From: Symbiodinium natans
Taxonomy: Eukaryota > Sar > Dinophyceae > Suessiales > Symbiodiniaceae
Assembly: GCA_905221605.1 (NCBI GenBank)
Contig: CAJNDS010001591.1
Coordinates: 461,540-525,539, forward strand
Direction: 5' to 3'
Length of the DNA: 64,000 bases
The translations under genes and the position numbers were made by a program. Under the pieces are notes generated by a model, which saw only the letters and a program-made list of their open reading frames with translations, was not told the DNA's origin and ran no database searches. Of this stretch, positions 45,921-55,233 are shown one piece after another; position 1 is the first letter of the stretch, and each line of letters opens with the position of its first letter.

Positions 45921-46181
45921 ATGTCGCCTGCCAGTCGCCCGCCAGCCAGCCAGGATAAACCTGACAGATTCTATCAGATTCTTACTGATTCTTTGGCCCT
46001 TGCATTAAAGAATCCCCCTCAACAAGCTCGGCATTCCGCTCGGATGCGTGCTGCACAAGTCGTGTGTGGGGATGGTGGCGATCACGTCAGGGATCACCAT
46101 ACTAAGGAGCAGGATGTGTCGGGGAGAACACGCCGGGCAAGACCTAACAAACCCACAAAAACGGCGCGAAGTGCAGAGTGA
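45921..46181 (+). CDS. C-terminal plus exon, 86 codons
   Basis: The frame QDKPDRFYQILTDSLALALK continues MRAAQVVCGDGGDHVRDHHT, then a basic tail RTRRARPNKPTKTARSAE and TGA. Probably the last exon of the plus-strand gene running from about 43.9 kb. No arrays lie between 44.9 and 46.4 kb. No family is recognised. Confidence 0.65.
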   Translation: MSPASRPPASQDKPDRFYQILTDSLALALKNPPQQARHSARMRAAQVVCGDGGDHVRDHHTKEQDVSGRTRRARPNKPTKTARSAE

Positions 46182-46184
46182 GGA

Positions 46185-46470
46185 GAAGACACTCATGTGC
46201 ATGTGACTACTGCTTTTCAAGGGCTTCACACTCGCACAGATAAGGTTTAAGGTTTGTCGTAACATATTCTGAATATGGCCCTTAGATACCTTGGAGAATC
46301 TTTAAAACGGGTCCAAGGGGGTCCAAGGTAGAGTATAAGGTTCTTAAGGTTAGGGAGCCTTAGGGAGGATTTAGGGAGTATTAGGGAACCTTGGGTTACC
46401 TACCCCCCTTGAACCCCCCCTCCCTTGAGAGCTCTGTAGGTAGAGTCCCATGAGCTTTTGGTGGCCGTGT
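46185..46470. other. Gene-less spacer
   Basis: AT-richer sequence with loose TTAGGG-like motifs (GGTTAGGGAGCCTTAGGGAG). No coding frame supported. Confidence 0.5.
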
Positions 46471-46474
46471 GCCT

Positions 46475-46565
46475 AAACCCTAAACCCTAAACCCTAAACT
46501 CTAAACCCTAAACCCTAAACCCTAAACCCTAAACCCTAAACCCTAAACCCTAAACCCTAAACCCC
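46475..46565 (-). repeat. CCCTAAA array
   Basis: About 13 units, one CTCTAAA. Confidence 0.95.
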
Positions 46566-46569
46566 AACT

Positions 46570-46656
46570 CAGTCGTGCCTGCTGCTTCGGGGGAATGTTG
46601 AAGATCGGCGAGGTCAAGTCGCGGGCGCTCCTGGCCAAGCACGCAGCCAGAAGCCT
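46570..46656 (+). CDS. Strong plus exon
   Basis: The frame ACCFGGMLKIGEVKSRALLA continues KHAARS. 21 of 27 codons end in G/C by hand count. Confidence 0.6.
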
Positions 46657-46659
46657 AAA

Positions 46660-46925
46660 CCCCCTAAACCCCAGACCCTAAACATCCCTAAACCCTAAAC
46701 CCTAAACCCTAAACCCTAAACATCCCTAAACCCTAAACCCTAAACATCCCTAAACCCTAAACCCTAAACCCCTAAACCCTAAACCCTAAACCCCTAAACC
46801 CTAAACATCCCTGAGACCCTAAACCCTAAACCCTAAACATCCCTAAACCCTAAACAACCAAACAACCCCAAACCCTAAACCTTAAACATCCTAAAACATC
46901 CCTACCACCCGAAACCCTACAAACC
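46660..46925 (-). repeat. Array with recurring CATCCCTAAA junctions
   Basis: Blocks of CCCTAAA separated six or more times by CATCCCTAAACC, a second-order repeat. Confidence 0.9.
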
Positions 46926-46927
46926 CT

Positions 46928-47011
46928 AACGGCGACCTCTTCTGCAAAAGGGCTCGCAGTGCAGCTTCGGCAGGTAGCGGCGCGGCAAGGCTGATTGCAG
47001 GGGCCATGCCT
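46928..47011 (+). CDS. Plus exon, Ala-rich
   Basis: The frame NGDLFCKRARSAASAGSGAA continues RLIAGAMP to TGA or exits at the array. High GC3. Confidence 0.55.
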
Positions 47012-47867
47012 TGAAGTTTAGGGTTTAGGGTTTGGGGTTTAGGGTTTAGGGTTTTGGGTTTAGGGTTTAGGGTTCCAAAACCTACCTTTTGTAGGTTCTA
47101 TGGTACGGATTCTTCGGAAACCTGCACAAAAAGGAGGGTTTTGGGGTTCTTGGTTGAGGTGCTCCAAAGGACAGCCGGAGCTTCAGAGTTTTGGGGGTTC
47201 GTTAGGGTTCCTGGGGGTTCTTAGTTACTTCGGGTTCCTCAGAATTTCTAGGGTTTCTTAGGGTTTCTTCGGGTTTTCCGGGATTTAGGGTCTTAGGGTT
47301 TAGGGCAAAACCTGCGTGGTGCTTCCACCTCGTCTCATTGCGTCACTTGCGGCCAGCTCACGGAGCACGCGCGACCTCCCGAAGCATGAAGTCGTAGAAC
47401 GGGGTTTCGGGTTTAGGGTTTAGGGTTTAGGGGTTTAGGGGTTTAGGGGTTTAGGGGTTAAGGGGTTTAGGGTTTAGGGTTTAGGGTTTAGGGTTTAGGG
47501 ATCGTGCATGGTGTGGCCTGTGCGTGTGCCAGGACCCTAGGGATTTAAACAGCAGCCTCTGGATGGCGCTGGGGGGAAGGGGTGGGAGGGGATTCTCAGT
47601 CTTAGCTTCAATACTAAGACCCCCCCCCCATCATCCCCCATTAAACAGAGCCTCTTGAAAACAAACCTATAAAACACCCTACAAACGCATATCAGAATCC
47701 TATCAAAAGCCTACAAAAACCCCAGAAACTCACACGGCAGCTGGGGAGGGCTGGGGTCAGCTTCGGCGGCGAAAACCGGACTTGTAAGATACCTACAGAA
47801 GATGACACTGTATATTGATATGTATGCCACATTGAATACTGCGTTATATGTGTATATATATATATAT

Positions 47868-48035
47868 GTGATGGTGGTGATGATTGGTGTATCTGACGTA
47901 GTGCAACAAAATTTTCACATGCACATACTATGCGCATCTAAACTTATCGCCATACACTACGGAGCAAAGAGTAGCGATCCCAAGAGCCCACCGAGGCCAA
48001 GGCAATGCCGCAAGCGAAGACGACATGATCCATAA
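47868..48035 (+). CDS. Plus exon ending in a basic tail
   Basis: The frame IGVSDVVQQNFHMHILCASK continues YGAKSSDPKSPPRPRQCRKR and RRHDP to TAA. Nearly all codons start with a purine in its middle part. TA-rich DNA precedes it. Confidence 0.5.
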   Translation: MMVVMIGVSDVVQQNFHMHILCASKLIAIHYGAKSSDPKSPPRPRQCRKRRRHDP

Positions 48036-48276
48036 TATGCACTCAATATATATATATATATACATATACATATTCATATATACACATATATACACATATA
48101 CATATACATAGACATAGACCTAGACCTAGACCTAGACATATAGATTAGAGTCATATCAGTAGTCATCTAACAGCATGAAGTGTAACGAATATAACAGACT
48201 GAAATAGTATGACGGCGCAAGCCTAGGGCCTCGGGGCGACTCGGTCAACCCTATCTGACCAGACGCACCTGAACAT

Positions 48277-48426
48277 GTTCAACTCCAGACGAAAACCAAC
48301 CAGGAACCCCAGGCATTCGAGCGCCGAAATCCGACGAAGCCGGGCCTCGGGAGGATCAGCGCGAGCGCCCCTGGGCGCGCGTGGCAGTGCAGGTCTCGGG
48401 CGATCCTTTGCTGCTCTTTGACTGGG
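48277..48426 (+). CDS. ATG-to-stop plus exon, 49 codons
   Basis: ATGTTCAACTCCAGACG gives MFNSRRKPTRNPRHSSAEIR, then ASGGSARAPLGARGSAGLGR and TGA. Arg/Ser-rich, like a disordered N-terminal or targeting region. Confidence 0.5.
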
Positions 48427-48672
48427 GAGGGGAGGTGGGGGGGGGGGGGTACCTCATTCGAGGAGGGGGGGGGGGGGGTTCCGTGTTACGGGAATTCTAC
48501 TGTTGAGGTACCCCTATGTTGGTAGTGCCCCAAGAATGTTACGGTGGCTTTCAGTAGTTAGTTTGATTAGGATTCAATTCCCCATCTTTGGCAGCTTCGC
48601 TTGTACGCATGTGTACTGATCGTGTGCACTAGATGGGCTGGCTAAGAAAGCTGGCGTCGCACGTGAAGACAT

Positions 48673-48903
48673 GTGAGAGGACGTAGTTTAAACGTGTACG
48701 ACAATGCGACGAAGGTCCAAGCAATCACCACCGCTGCCAGCAGCTGCGACCGTCTCAAGATTTGGCGAGCCATGCGGCGCCCACAATACGCCACAGGCAG
48801 ATGTGGCGGCAGTTTCTGTGATGTTGTGGCACCTCTGGGAGGCCTGTTTTCGAAAGCGTTTGATGTTCAGCTTAGGGAAATTTGGGGTAAGGCTGGATTC
48901 TAA
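48673..48903 (+). CDS. Strong plus exon, 76 codons
   Basis: The frame LNVYDNATKVQAITTAASSC continues RAMRRPQYATGRCGGSFCDV and PLGGLFSKAFDVQLREIWGK to TAA. An ACCG-to-CCCTAAA array follows directly. No family is recognised. Confidence 0.6.
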   Translation: MRGRSLNVYDNATKVQAITTAASSCDRLKIWRAMRRPQYATGRCGGSFCDVVAPLGGLFSKAFDVQLREIWGKAGF

Positions 48904-49350
48904 CCGTAAACCCTAAACCCTTAACCCTAAACCCCTAAACCCTAAAGCCTCATAAATTCGAATGGCGTATGTCTGCACTGCTAACTCAAACTCTAAACTC
49001 TCACAGCCAATCGGCTCGTGAGGGAAGTTGGCACCTTCTTCTTTGTGTAGGTTGTGAACGGTTGTGACATCCCTTTATAGGGTTCTTAGGTCACCTGCAA
49101 ACCAACGCAGGGCTTAGGGAGGACGACAGCAAACTTGTACAGAGCTTTCTCGCACCAGCTTCTCTTCAGCTACCATCTGCTCTCTTTGAAGGTGTGCGAA
49201 AAGCCTAAACCCTAAACCCTGAACCGCTAAATTCCTAAACCCCTAAGAAGCGGCCTAGAAGACTTCATCTCCCTCCCTAAGAAACCTGAGTAAAGACCTC
49301 CTCCTTCCGTTTCCCCCCAATTTGAGGATCCATGTGTCTGTATATTCTTG

Positions 49351-49422
49351 AAGACCTAACCGCAGCCGCTGCAGATCCACGAACCCTGCAAAACAGCTCC
49401 TCCCTCACACAGCGAGTGAACC
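49351..49422 (+). CDS. Short plus exon
   Basis: The frame DLTAAAADPRTLQNSSSLTQ continues RVNP. High GC3. Confidence 0.5.
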
Positions 49423-49429
49423 CCAGAAT

Positions 49430-49555
49430 TGGGATCCTATACGCTATCCTACGATCGCCTGTCCCAATTAAGGTATAAGCCTACCCCTCACCCCAAAATT
49501 AGATCCTATACCCTATACTACGATCGCCTGTCCCAATTAAGGTATCTGGACCATA
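49430..49555 (+). repeat. Two 69-bp tandem units
   Basis: GATCCTATACNCTATNCTAC then GATCGCCTGTCCCAATTAAG recurs at about 49433 and 49502. Confidence 0.85.
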
Positions 49556-49832
49556 AGCCCACCATGCTTTACTCAATCGAGTCCATTGCACTACGCACCA
49601 GCAGCCCTTTCATCCTTTGGGCGTTGATCGATGTTCTGGGCCCTTTGTGGGGATATCTGATGCAGTGTTTGCTTTTACTGTTAAAGGTAGCGGTACCAAA
49701 ATGCACCCACAGTTTCGATCAATCTCCACCTGTACAACATGGCCCACCCTAAACCCTAACCCCTAGACTCCCTAAACCCTAAACCCTAAACCCTAAACCC
49801 TAAACCCTAAACCCTAAACCCTAAACCCATCT

Positions 49833-49932
49833 CTCGGACTTTTCCCTTCTTGGTTCTCTGGACGCTGAGCTCAGCTGAGCCCATGTCAGGCGACCAAAGC
49901 ATTGCGGGATGTTTTCTGCCGTGACTTGCATT
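49833..49932 (-). CDS. Minus exon with ATG
   Basis: The minus frame MQVTAENIPQCFGRLTWAQL continues SSASREPRREKSER. High GC3, purine-first. The most downstream candidate of the 49.8-55.7 kb minus gene. Confidence 0.55.
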
Positions 49933-49991
49933 GAAGGCTTAGAGGGTTTAGGGTTTAGGGTTTACGGTTTAGGGTTTAGGGTTTAGGGTTT

Positions 49992-50247
49992 AGGGTGCTA
50001 CTCCATCCAGCTGGAGAGTGCGGGGGTCGTTGTGATGCTTCGACATGCTTCGACGATTCGAGCATCGCTTCTCACATTGGAAGACTGAGAAGCGAACAGT
50101 CTACGTATGGGCCAGAGCTGCCTTTTCGGAGCCGGCTACGTATAGAGCCCCAACTTCTTTGTGGGTTTACCTATATGAATCCTACACAAGGCTTTACGAT
50201 GAGCCTTCAGAACCTAGAAAAAATGCAGGTTTGCAGGATTCTTAAGG
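49992..50247 (+). CDS. Plus exon, TTTAG acceptor, GTAGGG donor
   Basis: TTTAG|GGTGCTACTC at the array edge opens 85 codons (GECGGRCDASTCFDDSSIAS onward) to ATTCTTAAG|GTAGGG. A second plus frame (YVWARAAFSEPATYRAPTSL) is also open over most of it, so the frame is uncertain. It lies opposite the strand of its neighbours. Confidence 0.45.
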
Positions 50248-50261
50248 TAGGGCCCAGAGTC

Positions 50262-50408
50262 TGGCTACTCTGCCAAGCAGGATGTGCAAGGGAACTCTGG
50301 CCATGACCCTTGGCCTGTCAGTCCATGTCAGTTCACGCAGCTTTGGCGAACGCCTTACCAGGCTCCAGGCCGGAAAAGCTAAAGCCATGATTATGTGCCG
50401 GGATGCCT
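50262..50408 (+). CDS. Plus exon, 48 codons
   Basis: The frame LATLPSRMCKGTLAMTLGLS continues VHVSSRSFGERLTRLQAGKA and KAMIMCRDA to TGA. Good codon bias. Confidence 0.55.
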
Positions 50409-50529
50409 GAGAAAGGAGGTTGCCTGCTCAAGTGTCTGTCGTTTGTCTTGTTACTGTTGTCTTGTTGTTCTTCGTCGTTCTTCTTCATCTTCTTCTACCA
50501 TTTCGATAAAGTGTTTCGCGTTCTCCTCC

Positions 50530-50530
<1 letters not shown>

Positions 50531-50617
<87 letters not shown>
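50531..50617 (+). repeat. (CTG)29 trinucleotide run
   Basis: Exactly 87 bp of uninterrupted CTG. Frames translate to poly-Ala, poly-Cys or poly-Leu. A TTCTTC-rich stretch precedes it. Whether any frame is translated cannot be told. Confidence 0.98.
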
Positions 50618-50619
<2 letters not shown>

Positions 50620-50763
50620 TGCCTCTATAGTTTTACCGTAAAACCCCCTAAGCCCTAAGCCCTAAGCCCTAAACCCTAAACCCTAACCCCCAACCTCTAA
50701 ACCCTAAACCCTAAACCCTAAACCCTGTTCTAATCATTCAGGCCCCTATATTCATCAGCAGCC

Positions 50764-50863
50764 GTGCATTGGACTCAGCGTTGGCAACCCGAGGCCAGCT
50801 GAGACCACCGCGTTGTAGGCCTCCTGCATCCGCTTCTTCCTTTCAGAGAGGTGTCGGAGTTGA
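50764..50863 (-). CDS. Strong minus exon
   Basis: The minus frame LRHLSERKKRMQEAYNAVVS continues AGLGLPTLSPMHGC to TGA. 22 of 32 codons end in G/C by hand count. The helical basic segment looks like part of a folded domain. Confidence 0.65.
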
Positions 50864-50865
50864 TA

Positions 50866-51083
50866 GGGTTTAGGGTTTAGGGTTTAGGGTTTAGGGTTTA
50901 GGGTTTAGGGTTTAGGGTTTAGGGTTTAGGGTTTAGGGCCTTTAGGGTTTAGGGTTTAGGGTTTAGGGCCTTTAGGGTTTAGGGTTTAGGGTTTAATTAG
51001 CGCCTTTAGGGTTTAGGGTTTAGGGCCTTTAGGGTTTAGGGTTTAGAGTTTAGGGTTTAGGGTTTAGGGTTAGGGTTTAGGCC
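50866..51083 (+). repeat. Array with CCTTTAGGG sub-blocks
   Basis: Perfect TTTAGGG, then four sub-blocks each starting GGCCTTTAGGG. Higher-order structure, antisense to the surrounding minus gene. Confidence 0.95.
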
Positions 51084-51264
51084 ATTTACACACTCCATCG
51101 CCGCCTAGTTCTCTCATTCAGAAACTCTTGGATTCAGAGGCTGAGCCTCAGCTTTTTCGTCTCCGAACCTCAAACCCTAAGCCCTAAACCCTAAACTCTA
51201 TACCCTAAACCCTAAACCCTAAACCCTAAACCCCAAACCCTAAACCCTAAACCCTAAACCTTAC

Positions 51265-51330
51265 CAGTAAGACATGTGTGGAGAGGCCTGCCCGGGTCGA
51301 TCATCAAAGGCTGCGGTATGTGGAGGAAGT
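51265..51330 (-). CDS. Minus exon with canonical sites
   Basis: The minus acceptor GGCCTCCAG| and donor CTTACTG|GTAAGG bound DFLHIPQPLMIDPGRPLHTC and LT. The donor continues GTAAGGTTTAGGG, merging a consensus donor with the array. A plus frame is open too. Confidence 0.6.
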
Positions 51331-51438
51331 CCTGGAGGCCATTTAGGGTTTAGGGTTTAGGGTTTAGGGTGTAGGGCTTTAGGGTTTTAGGGTTTAGGGT
51401 CTAGGGTTTTGGGGTTTTTAGGGTTTAGGGTTTAGGGT

Positions 51439-51523
51439 CTGTCATTTTCAGGCAGCTTGAGCCATGGCTGGTAGGGCACTCTCCGGTTTTCGCTCAAAGC
51501 TGGTTTGCGGACATGTTTGGGGT
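51439..51523 (-). CDS. Minus exon, basic/proline
   Basis: The minus frame KHVRKPALSENRRVPYQPWL continues KLPENDRP to TAA. Purine-first codons. A plus frame starting ATGGCTGGTAGGGCAC is also open and has a TTTTCAG before it, so strand is not fully settled. Confidence 0.5.
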
Positions 51524-51612
51524 TTCCCTAAACCCTAAACCCTAAACCCTGAACCCTAAACCCTAAACCCTAAAGGCCCTAAACCTTAAACCCTCTGGAG
51601 AGTTGGCTCCTG

Positions 51613-51690
51613 CTTCTGCGCCAGGGCGGCCTCCAATCGGCCCGCTTGGCCCTGATGTTGGGCGATGTCCTCTTGTGGCTCAGATTACAA
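51613..51690 (-). CDS. Minus exon, Gln/Glu/Ala helix
   Basis: The minus frame EPQEDIAQHQGQAGRLEAAL continues AQKQEPTL, coiled-coil-like. Hand-counted GC3 is 19 of 28, higher than the opposite frame. A family H-like element lies on its upstream side. Confidence 0.55.
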
Positions 51691-51996
51691 AACCCCTTAA
51701 TTCAGGAATAGCCCTTAAACTTTTAATCGGAACCCGAATAGAATGTACGGAAGATTCCCTAATTGAGGGCTTTTGGAGTCTCTGGGACTTGGCACAAAGT
51801 TGGGGGGCGCTTCCCCGCGATTTTCCACATGGGTGTTTCCGAAATTCGCGGGTACCTTATTGGGGTCCTGATTATGTTCATTATAATGCGGGGATCTATA
51901 CCCTAAACCCTAAGCCCTAAACCCCAAGTCCCCTATTTTCCTAAACCCCTGCATAAACGCCCCTACAAGCCCCAAAATCCTAAACAGACTGAACGA

Positions 51997-52108
51997 CCTT
52001 GGGGACGAAATGAACCCTAAAAGGGTTTATGGTTCATATACCTTAATGGGAATTATAGTAGTCAGGGTATATGACCCCCAATTTTAGGGCTCATTTCGTC
52101 CCCAAGGT
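51997..52108. mobile_element. MITE family F, copy 3 (112 bp)
   Basis: CCTTGGGGACGAAATGAACC and CTCATTTCGTCCCCAAGG are near-perfect inverted ends. The subterminal CCCTAAAAGGGTTTA contains telomere-type units. Same length as the copy at 31666-31777. Confidence 0.9.
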
Positions 52109-52349
52109 TGTGTGTGCGTGTGTGCGCGCAAGTCGCGGTGCTGCTCTTCGCCTGGGCGACTGCCAGGCTGCCTTTAGGGTCTTGGGTTTAGGGTTTAGGG
52201 TTTAGGGTTTAGGGTTGGGGGTTTGGGGTTTAGGGTTTGGGGCTTGGGGTTTAGGGTTTAGGGTTTGGGGTTTAGGGTTCGGGGTTTAGGGCTTTCTGAC
52301 TGATGAAAGCCCTAGAAAACTCTCAATAACCCCCCAATAAACCCTAAAA

Positions 52350-52407
52350 CGCAAGCAGTGATCCGGGCGTCCTTCATCCTCTGGGTCACCTCAATGCCCT
52401 CCTGCGG
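52350..52407 (-). CDS. Strong short minus exon
   Basis: The minus acceptor TTCTCCGCAG| opens EGIEVTQRMKDARIT and exits at ATCACT|GCTTGC, a GC-type donor. High GC3 and purine-first codons. Confidence 0.65.
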
Positions 52408-52726
52408 AGAACCCCAAACCCTGAGCCCTAAACCCTGAACCCTGAACCCTGAACCCTAAACCCTAAACCCTAAACCCGAAACCCTAAACCCTAAACCCTA
52501 ACCCTAAACCCTAAACCCTAAACCCGAAGCCCCTAACCCTGGGCTCCATTCTACCTACGATGTTGTACTTTTTTGGGGGTTCTGCCCTACCTGTAGCCCA
52601 GACAACCTACCCCTTGTTTCGGGATTCCTTAATATTAATATTCTGAATTCCTTATATATCCCCTTTATCTTTTTTTGGGCTACAGGTATACTTAGGGGGT
52701 TATACCCGCCTAGTTTGTAGGGTTTG

Positions 52727-52777
52727 GGCGTCAAGACCATCGAAGCATCTACTGCGGACCCCGCGAGCACCTGCTGT
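52727..52777 (-). CDS. Short minus exon
   Basis: The minus frame QQVLAGSAVDASMVLTPKP. It runs into a foldback-like segment (52560-52725) with GGTATACTTAGGGGGTTATA. Confidence 0.5.
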
Positions 52778-53082
52778 TTAGGGCTTAGGATTTAGGGTTC
52801 CCTGGGCTTAGGGTATCTAGGGTTTAGGGTTTAGGGAAGATTTTGTGGTTCGACCTCATAGCCCAAAGACCCAAAACCCCCAAAAGACCCTAAAATCCCT
52901 CCCCCCAAACAACCGCAGACCCTAAGGCAAGGCGGCAGGATCACCACCTTGAGGGGTCTAGGGTTCAGGGGCTCTTTGGCTGCGCTAAACCCTAAACCCT
53001 AAACCCTGAACCCAAAACCCTAAACCCTAAACCCAAAACCCCACACCCCACACCCTACACCCTAAACCCTAAACCCTAAACC

Positions 53083-53200
53083 CTGCCTTGTCCCGAAGGC
53101 TTTTGAAAAGCAAGTTCGCCACGGAGGCAACCTTCTCTGCATTTACCCAGTCCTTGGCAGGACGAGTGCAGATCTGGAGTCCACACAGCTGTCGCCACAA
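53083..53200 (-). CDS. Strong minus exon, GTTTAGGG donor
   Basis: The acceptor GTGGCGACAG| opens LCGLQICTRPAKDWVNAEKV, then ASVANLLFKSLRDKA, exiting at AAGGCAG|GTTTAGGG. The GT donor is the first telomere-like unit itself. Good composition. Confidence 0.7.
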
Positions 53201-53210
53201 ACAGTTATCT

Positions 53211-53316
53211 ACTATTTGCTTAAGAACCCCAAAAGACTAAAAACAATAATCATCATCCCTATACTACCCTTACACGGAGGATCATTTTATATTTTTGGCG
53301 GCTTCTTAAGCAATTA
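53211..53316. mobile_element. MITE family E, copy 3
   Basis: ACTATTTGCTTAAGAACCCC and TTGGCGGCTTCTTAAGCAAT inverted ends, 106 bp. It sits between two minus exons, so it would be intronic. Confidence 0.8.
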
Positions 53317-53317
53317 A

Positions 53318-53502
53318 TTGCGAGCTATGAAATACAGCAGAGGAGCATAGTTTCCTTGGCTGGAAGATGCAAAGTCAAAGGGACAAGCACGACGCACCGA
53401 CACTCTGAGCATCAAGGAACTCCAGTAAGCATTGACAGCTGCCACGTCACGGAGCAGGTGCTCTGCCAGCTTGGTGAGGCTGCGCGCCTCTCCATCCTCG
53501 GG
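53318..53502 (-). CDS. Long minus exon, about 60 codons
   Basis: The minus frame EDGEARSLTKLAEHLLRDVA continues AVNAYWSSLMLRVSVRRACP and ASSSQGNYAPLLYFIARN to a TAA at the MITE edge. Clear folded-protein composition. It starts at an array edge (53502). No family is recognised. Confidence 0.7.
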
Positions 53503-53724
53503 GTTTAGGGTTTAGGGTTTAGGGTTCAGGGTTTAGGGTTTAGGGTTTAGGGTTTAGGGCTTAGGGTTTAGCATCATTTGCAGCGCTGTGCATTTGCAAA
53601 GAGGGCGTCCTTGTCACCTGCTGCATGGTTCACCGTCACGATGTCCTCTTGAACAAGTACGTGTCACTACAAGATTGAGTGGAGACTATCAGAATATTTT
53701 TTTCTTTTCTACTGGCACTATTCT

Positions 53725-53845
53725 TACTACTATTCTTCTTAGGCGTGGAAGCGGCTTGCTGCTGAAATGCCTTTGGCCTATTGAAGTTGCAAGCCTCGAG
53801 GGCCTCGTCCACACCACCCGGACCCGATTTATTGGCCTGAGCGGT
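53725..53845 (-). CDS. Strong minus exon
   Basis: The acceptor ACCGCTCAG| opens ANKSGPGGVDEALEACNFNR, then PKAFQQQAASTPKKN. Good bias. A plus frame (53588-53854) is open but reads poorly. Confidence 0.65.
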
Positions 53846-53957
53846 AAACCCTAGACCCTGCACCCTAACCCTGAATTCTATGAAGTTGAAGGTAGGATGC
53901 ATGAATTAGCCGGGCGCCCTCTTCAGCCCATTGCCATTCAAGTGGCAGAGGTTGGGA

Positions 53958-54046
53958 CGATCCCCCATACACTAAGGGATTAGAGTACCCCCCCCAATTG
54001 TAATCCCCATTAAGAACTGTTACTATTTAAGGGGGAAGATCCCCAG
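53958..54046. mobile_element. MITE family G, copy 3
   Basis: CGATCCCCCATACACTAAGG and CTATTTAAGGGGGAAGATCC inverted ends with GGGATTAGAGTACCCCCC inside. Confidence 0.7.
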
Positions 54047-54059
54047 ACACAGGCTTGAG

Positions 54060-54150
54060 GTAGGGTTCGTGGATGCGGCAGCAGCTGACTGCGCCTGCTC
54101 GTTTGTGGCTGTGCGTTGAGCCAGGAGGTGGCTTTGCCATCGTTCTACCA
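54060..54150 (-). CDS. Minus exon-like island
   Basis: The minus frame MAKPPPGSTHSHKRAGAVSC continues CRIHEP. Polar. Confidence 0.45.
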
Positions 54151-54249
54151 GCCCCTAAACCTCAAACCCCAAACCCCAAACCCCAAACCCTAAACCCTAA
54201 AACCCTAAAACCCGAAACCCTAAACCCCCTAAACCCTAAACCCGAAACC

Positions 54250-54306
54250 TGAAACTGCGAGGGGTCGTCTGGCATTCCACAAAGGCGAGCGCCCAAGCAA
54301 GGGGGG
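54250..54306 (-). CDS. Minus exon between TPR exon and 53-kb exons
   Basis: The minus frame CLGARLCGMPDDPSQ, open back to a TTTAG| at the array edge, and exiting at TCGCA|GTTTCAGG. The acceptor phase fits a GC donor (CTCG|GCAAGG) in the upstream TPR-like exon. Confidence 0.5.
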
Positions 54307-54371
54307 GTGAACCCTAACCCTAAACCCTAAACCCTAAACGCTAAACCCTAAACCCTAAACCCTAAGGGGGG

Positions 54372-54434
54372 GCTCCTTGCCGAGGTTGATAGCTTCCTCG
54401 TACCGGCCGTGGTCCAGCAGCACCTGCCTGGCTT
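54372..54434 (-). CDS. TPR-like exon (exon 3 of chain)
   Basis: The minus acceptor ATCCTACAG| opens ARQVLLDHGRYEEAINLGKE, which resembles one tetratricopeptide-repeat helix pair (LL..GRYEEAI.LGK). 18 of 21 codons end in G/C by hand count. It joins in frame to 55007-55141 (G+AA). Confidence 0.7.
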
Positions 54435-54559
54435 CTGTAGGATACCCTAAACCCTAAACCCTAAACCCGAAACCCTAAACCCTGAGCCCTAAACCCTAAA
54501 CCCTAAACCCTGAACCCTAAACCCTAAACCCTAAACCCTAAACCCGACAGAGAAGGATC

Positions 54560-54910
54560 GAAGGTTCAACCCCAACAAACAAACGACCTTCGAATCTTTT
54601 GCCGACCTACCCACTACACGGCTGCCATACTCCAGCATGCCGCCAAGATGCACACCTTAATATAGCTACCTTACTAAGAACCCCCAATATATACCCAAGA
54701 TGCGCACCTTCATATAGCTCCTAGATACGTTTCTAAGAACCCCCAATATATACCCTATAAAACAGAAACCCTACTTAAAGAGACCACCAACCCATATAAG
54801 CCAAGATGCACGAGAGTTTCCATGGCTCTGGTCTCAGACGCGTGGTCCTGCAATTCAGCCTAGATTGCCCTCAGCCAGATCGATGTTGTGGATGACACTT
54901 GACCTTAAAC
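54560..54910. other. AT-rich intronic spacer with duplicated segment
   Basis: CCAAGATGCNCACCTTNATA and ACTAAGAACCCCCAATATAT recur twice (about 54643 and 54698). No coding frame. It lies between two joinable minus exons. Confidence 0.6.
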
Positions 54911-55006
54911 AGCCTAAACCCTAGACCCTAAACCCTAAAACCCGAACCCTAAAACCCTAAAACCCTAAAACCCTAAACCCTAAACCCTAGACTCTAAACT
55001 CTAAAC

Positions 55007-55141
55007 CGCAACAGCGGAGGGGCTCCTTGACTGCCTGGAAGAGCGTCCGCGCATTCTTGATGCACTCGACAACGGACTCGACTTCCTGAGTGGGGCCCCC
55101 CGAGATGCAGCGAACCATCTTCCTCAGAGCATCCTTACACC
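55007..55141 (-). CDS. Strong exon (exon 2 of chain)
   Basis: The acceptor CTTCATAG|GG opens CKDALRKMVRCISGGPTQEV, then ESVVECIKNARTLFQAVKEP, and exits at GTTGCG|GTTTAGAG. Phase 1 on both sides matches its neighbours. Helical, as in a repeat-solenoid or regulatory domain. No specific family. Confidence 0.75.
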
Positions 55142-55233
55142 CTATGAAGGATGAGCCCTAAACCCTAGCCCGAAACCCTAAACCCCAAGCCCTAAAATCC
55201 TGAACCCTGGGCCCTACGCCCTGCGGCCTAAAC

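Noticed and set aside
50395-50658. 87-codon frame with a poly-Ala run
   Set aside because: The run is the CTG tract. Only the short N-terminal part could be coding and it has no support.
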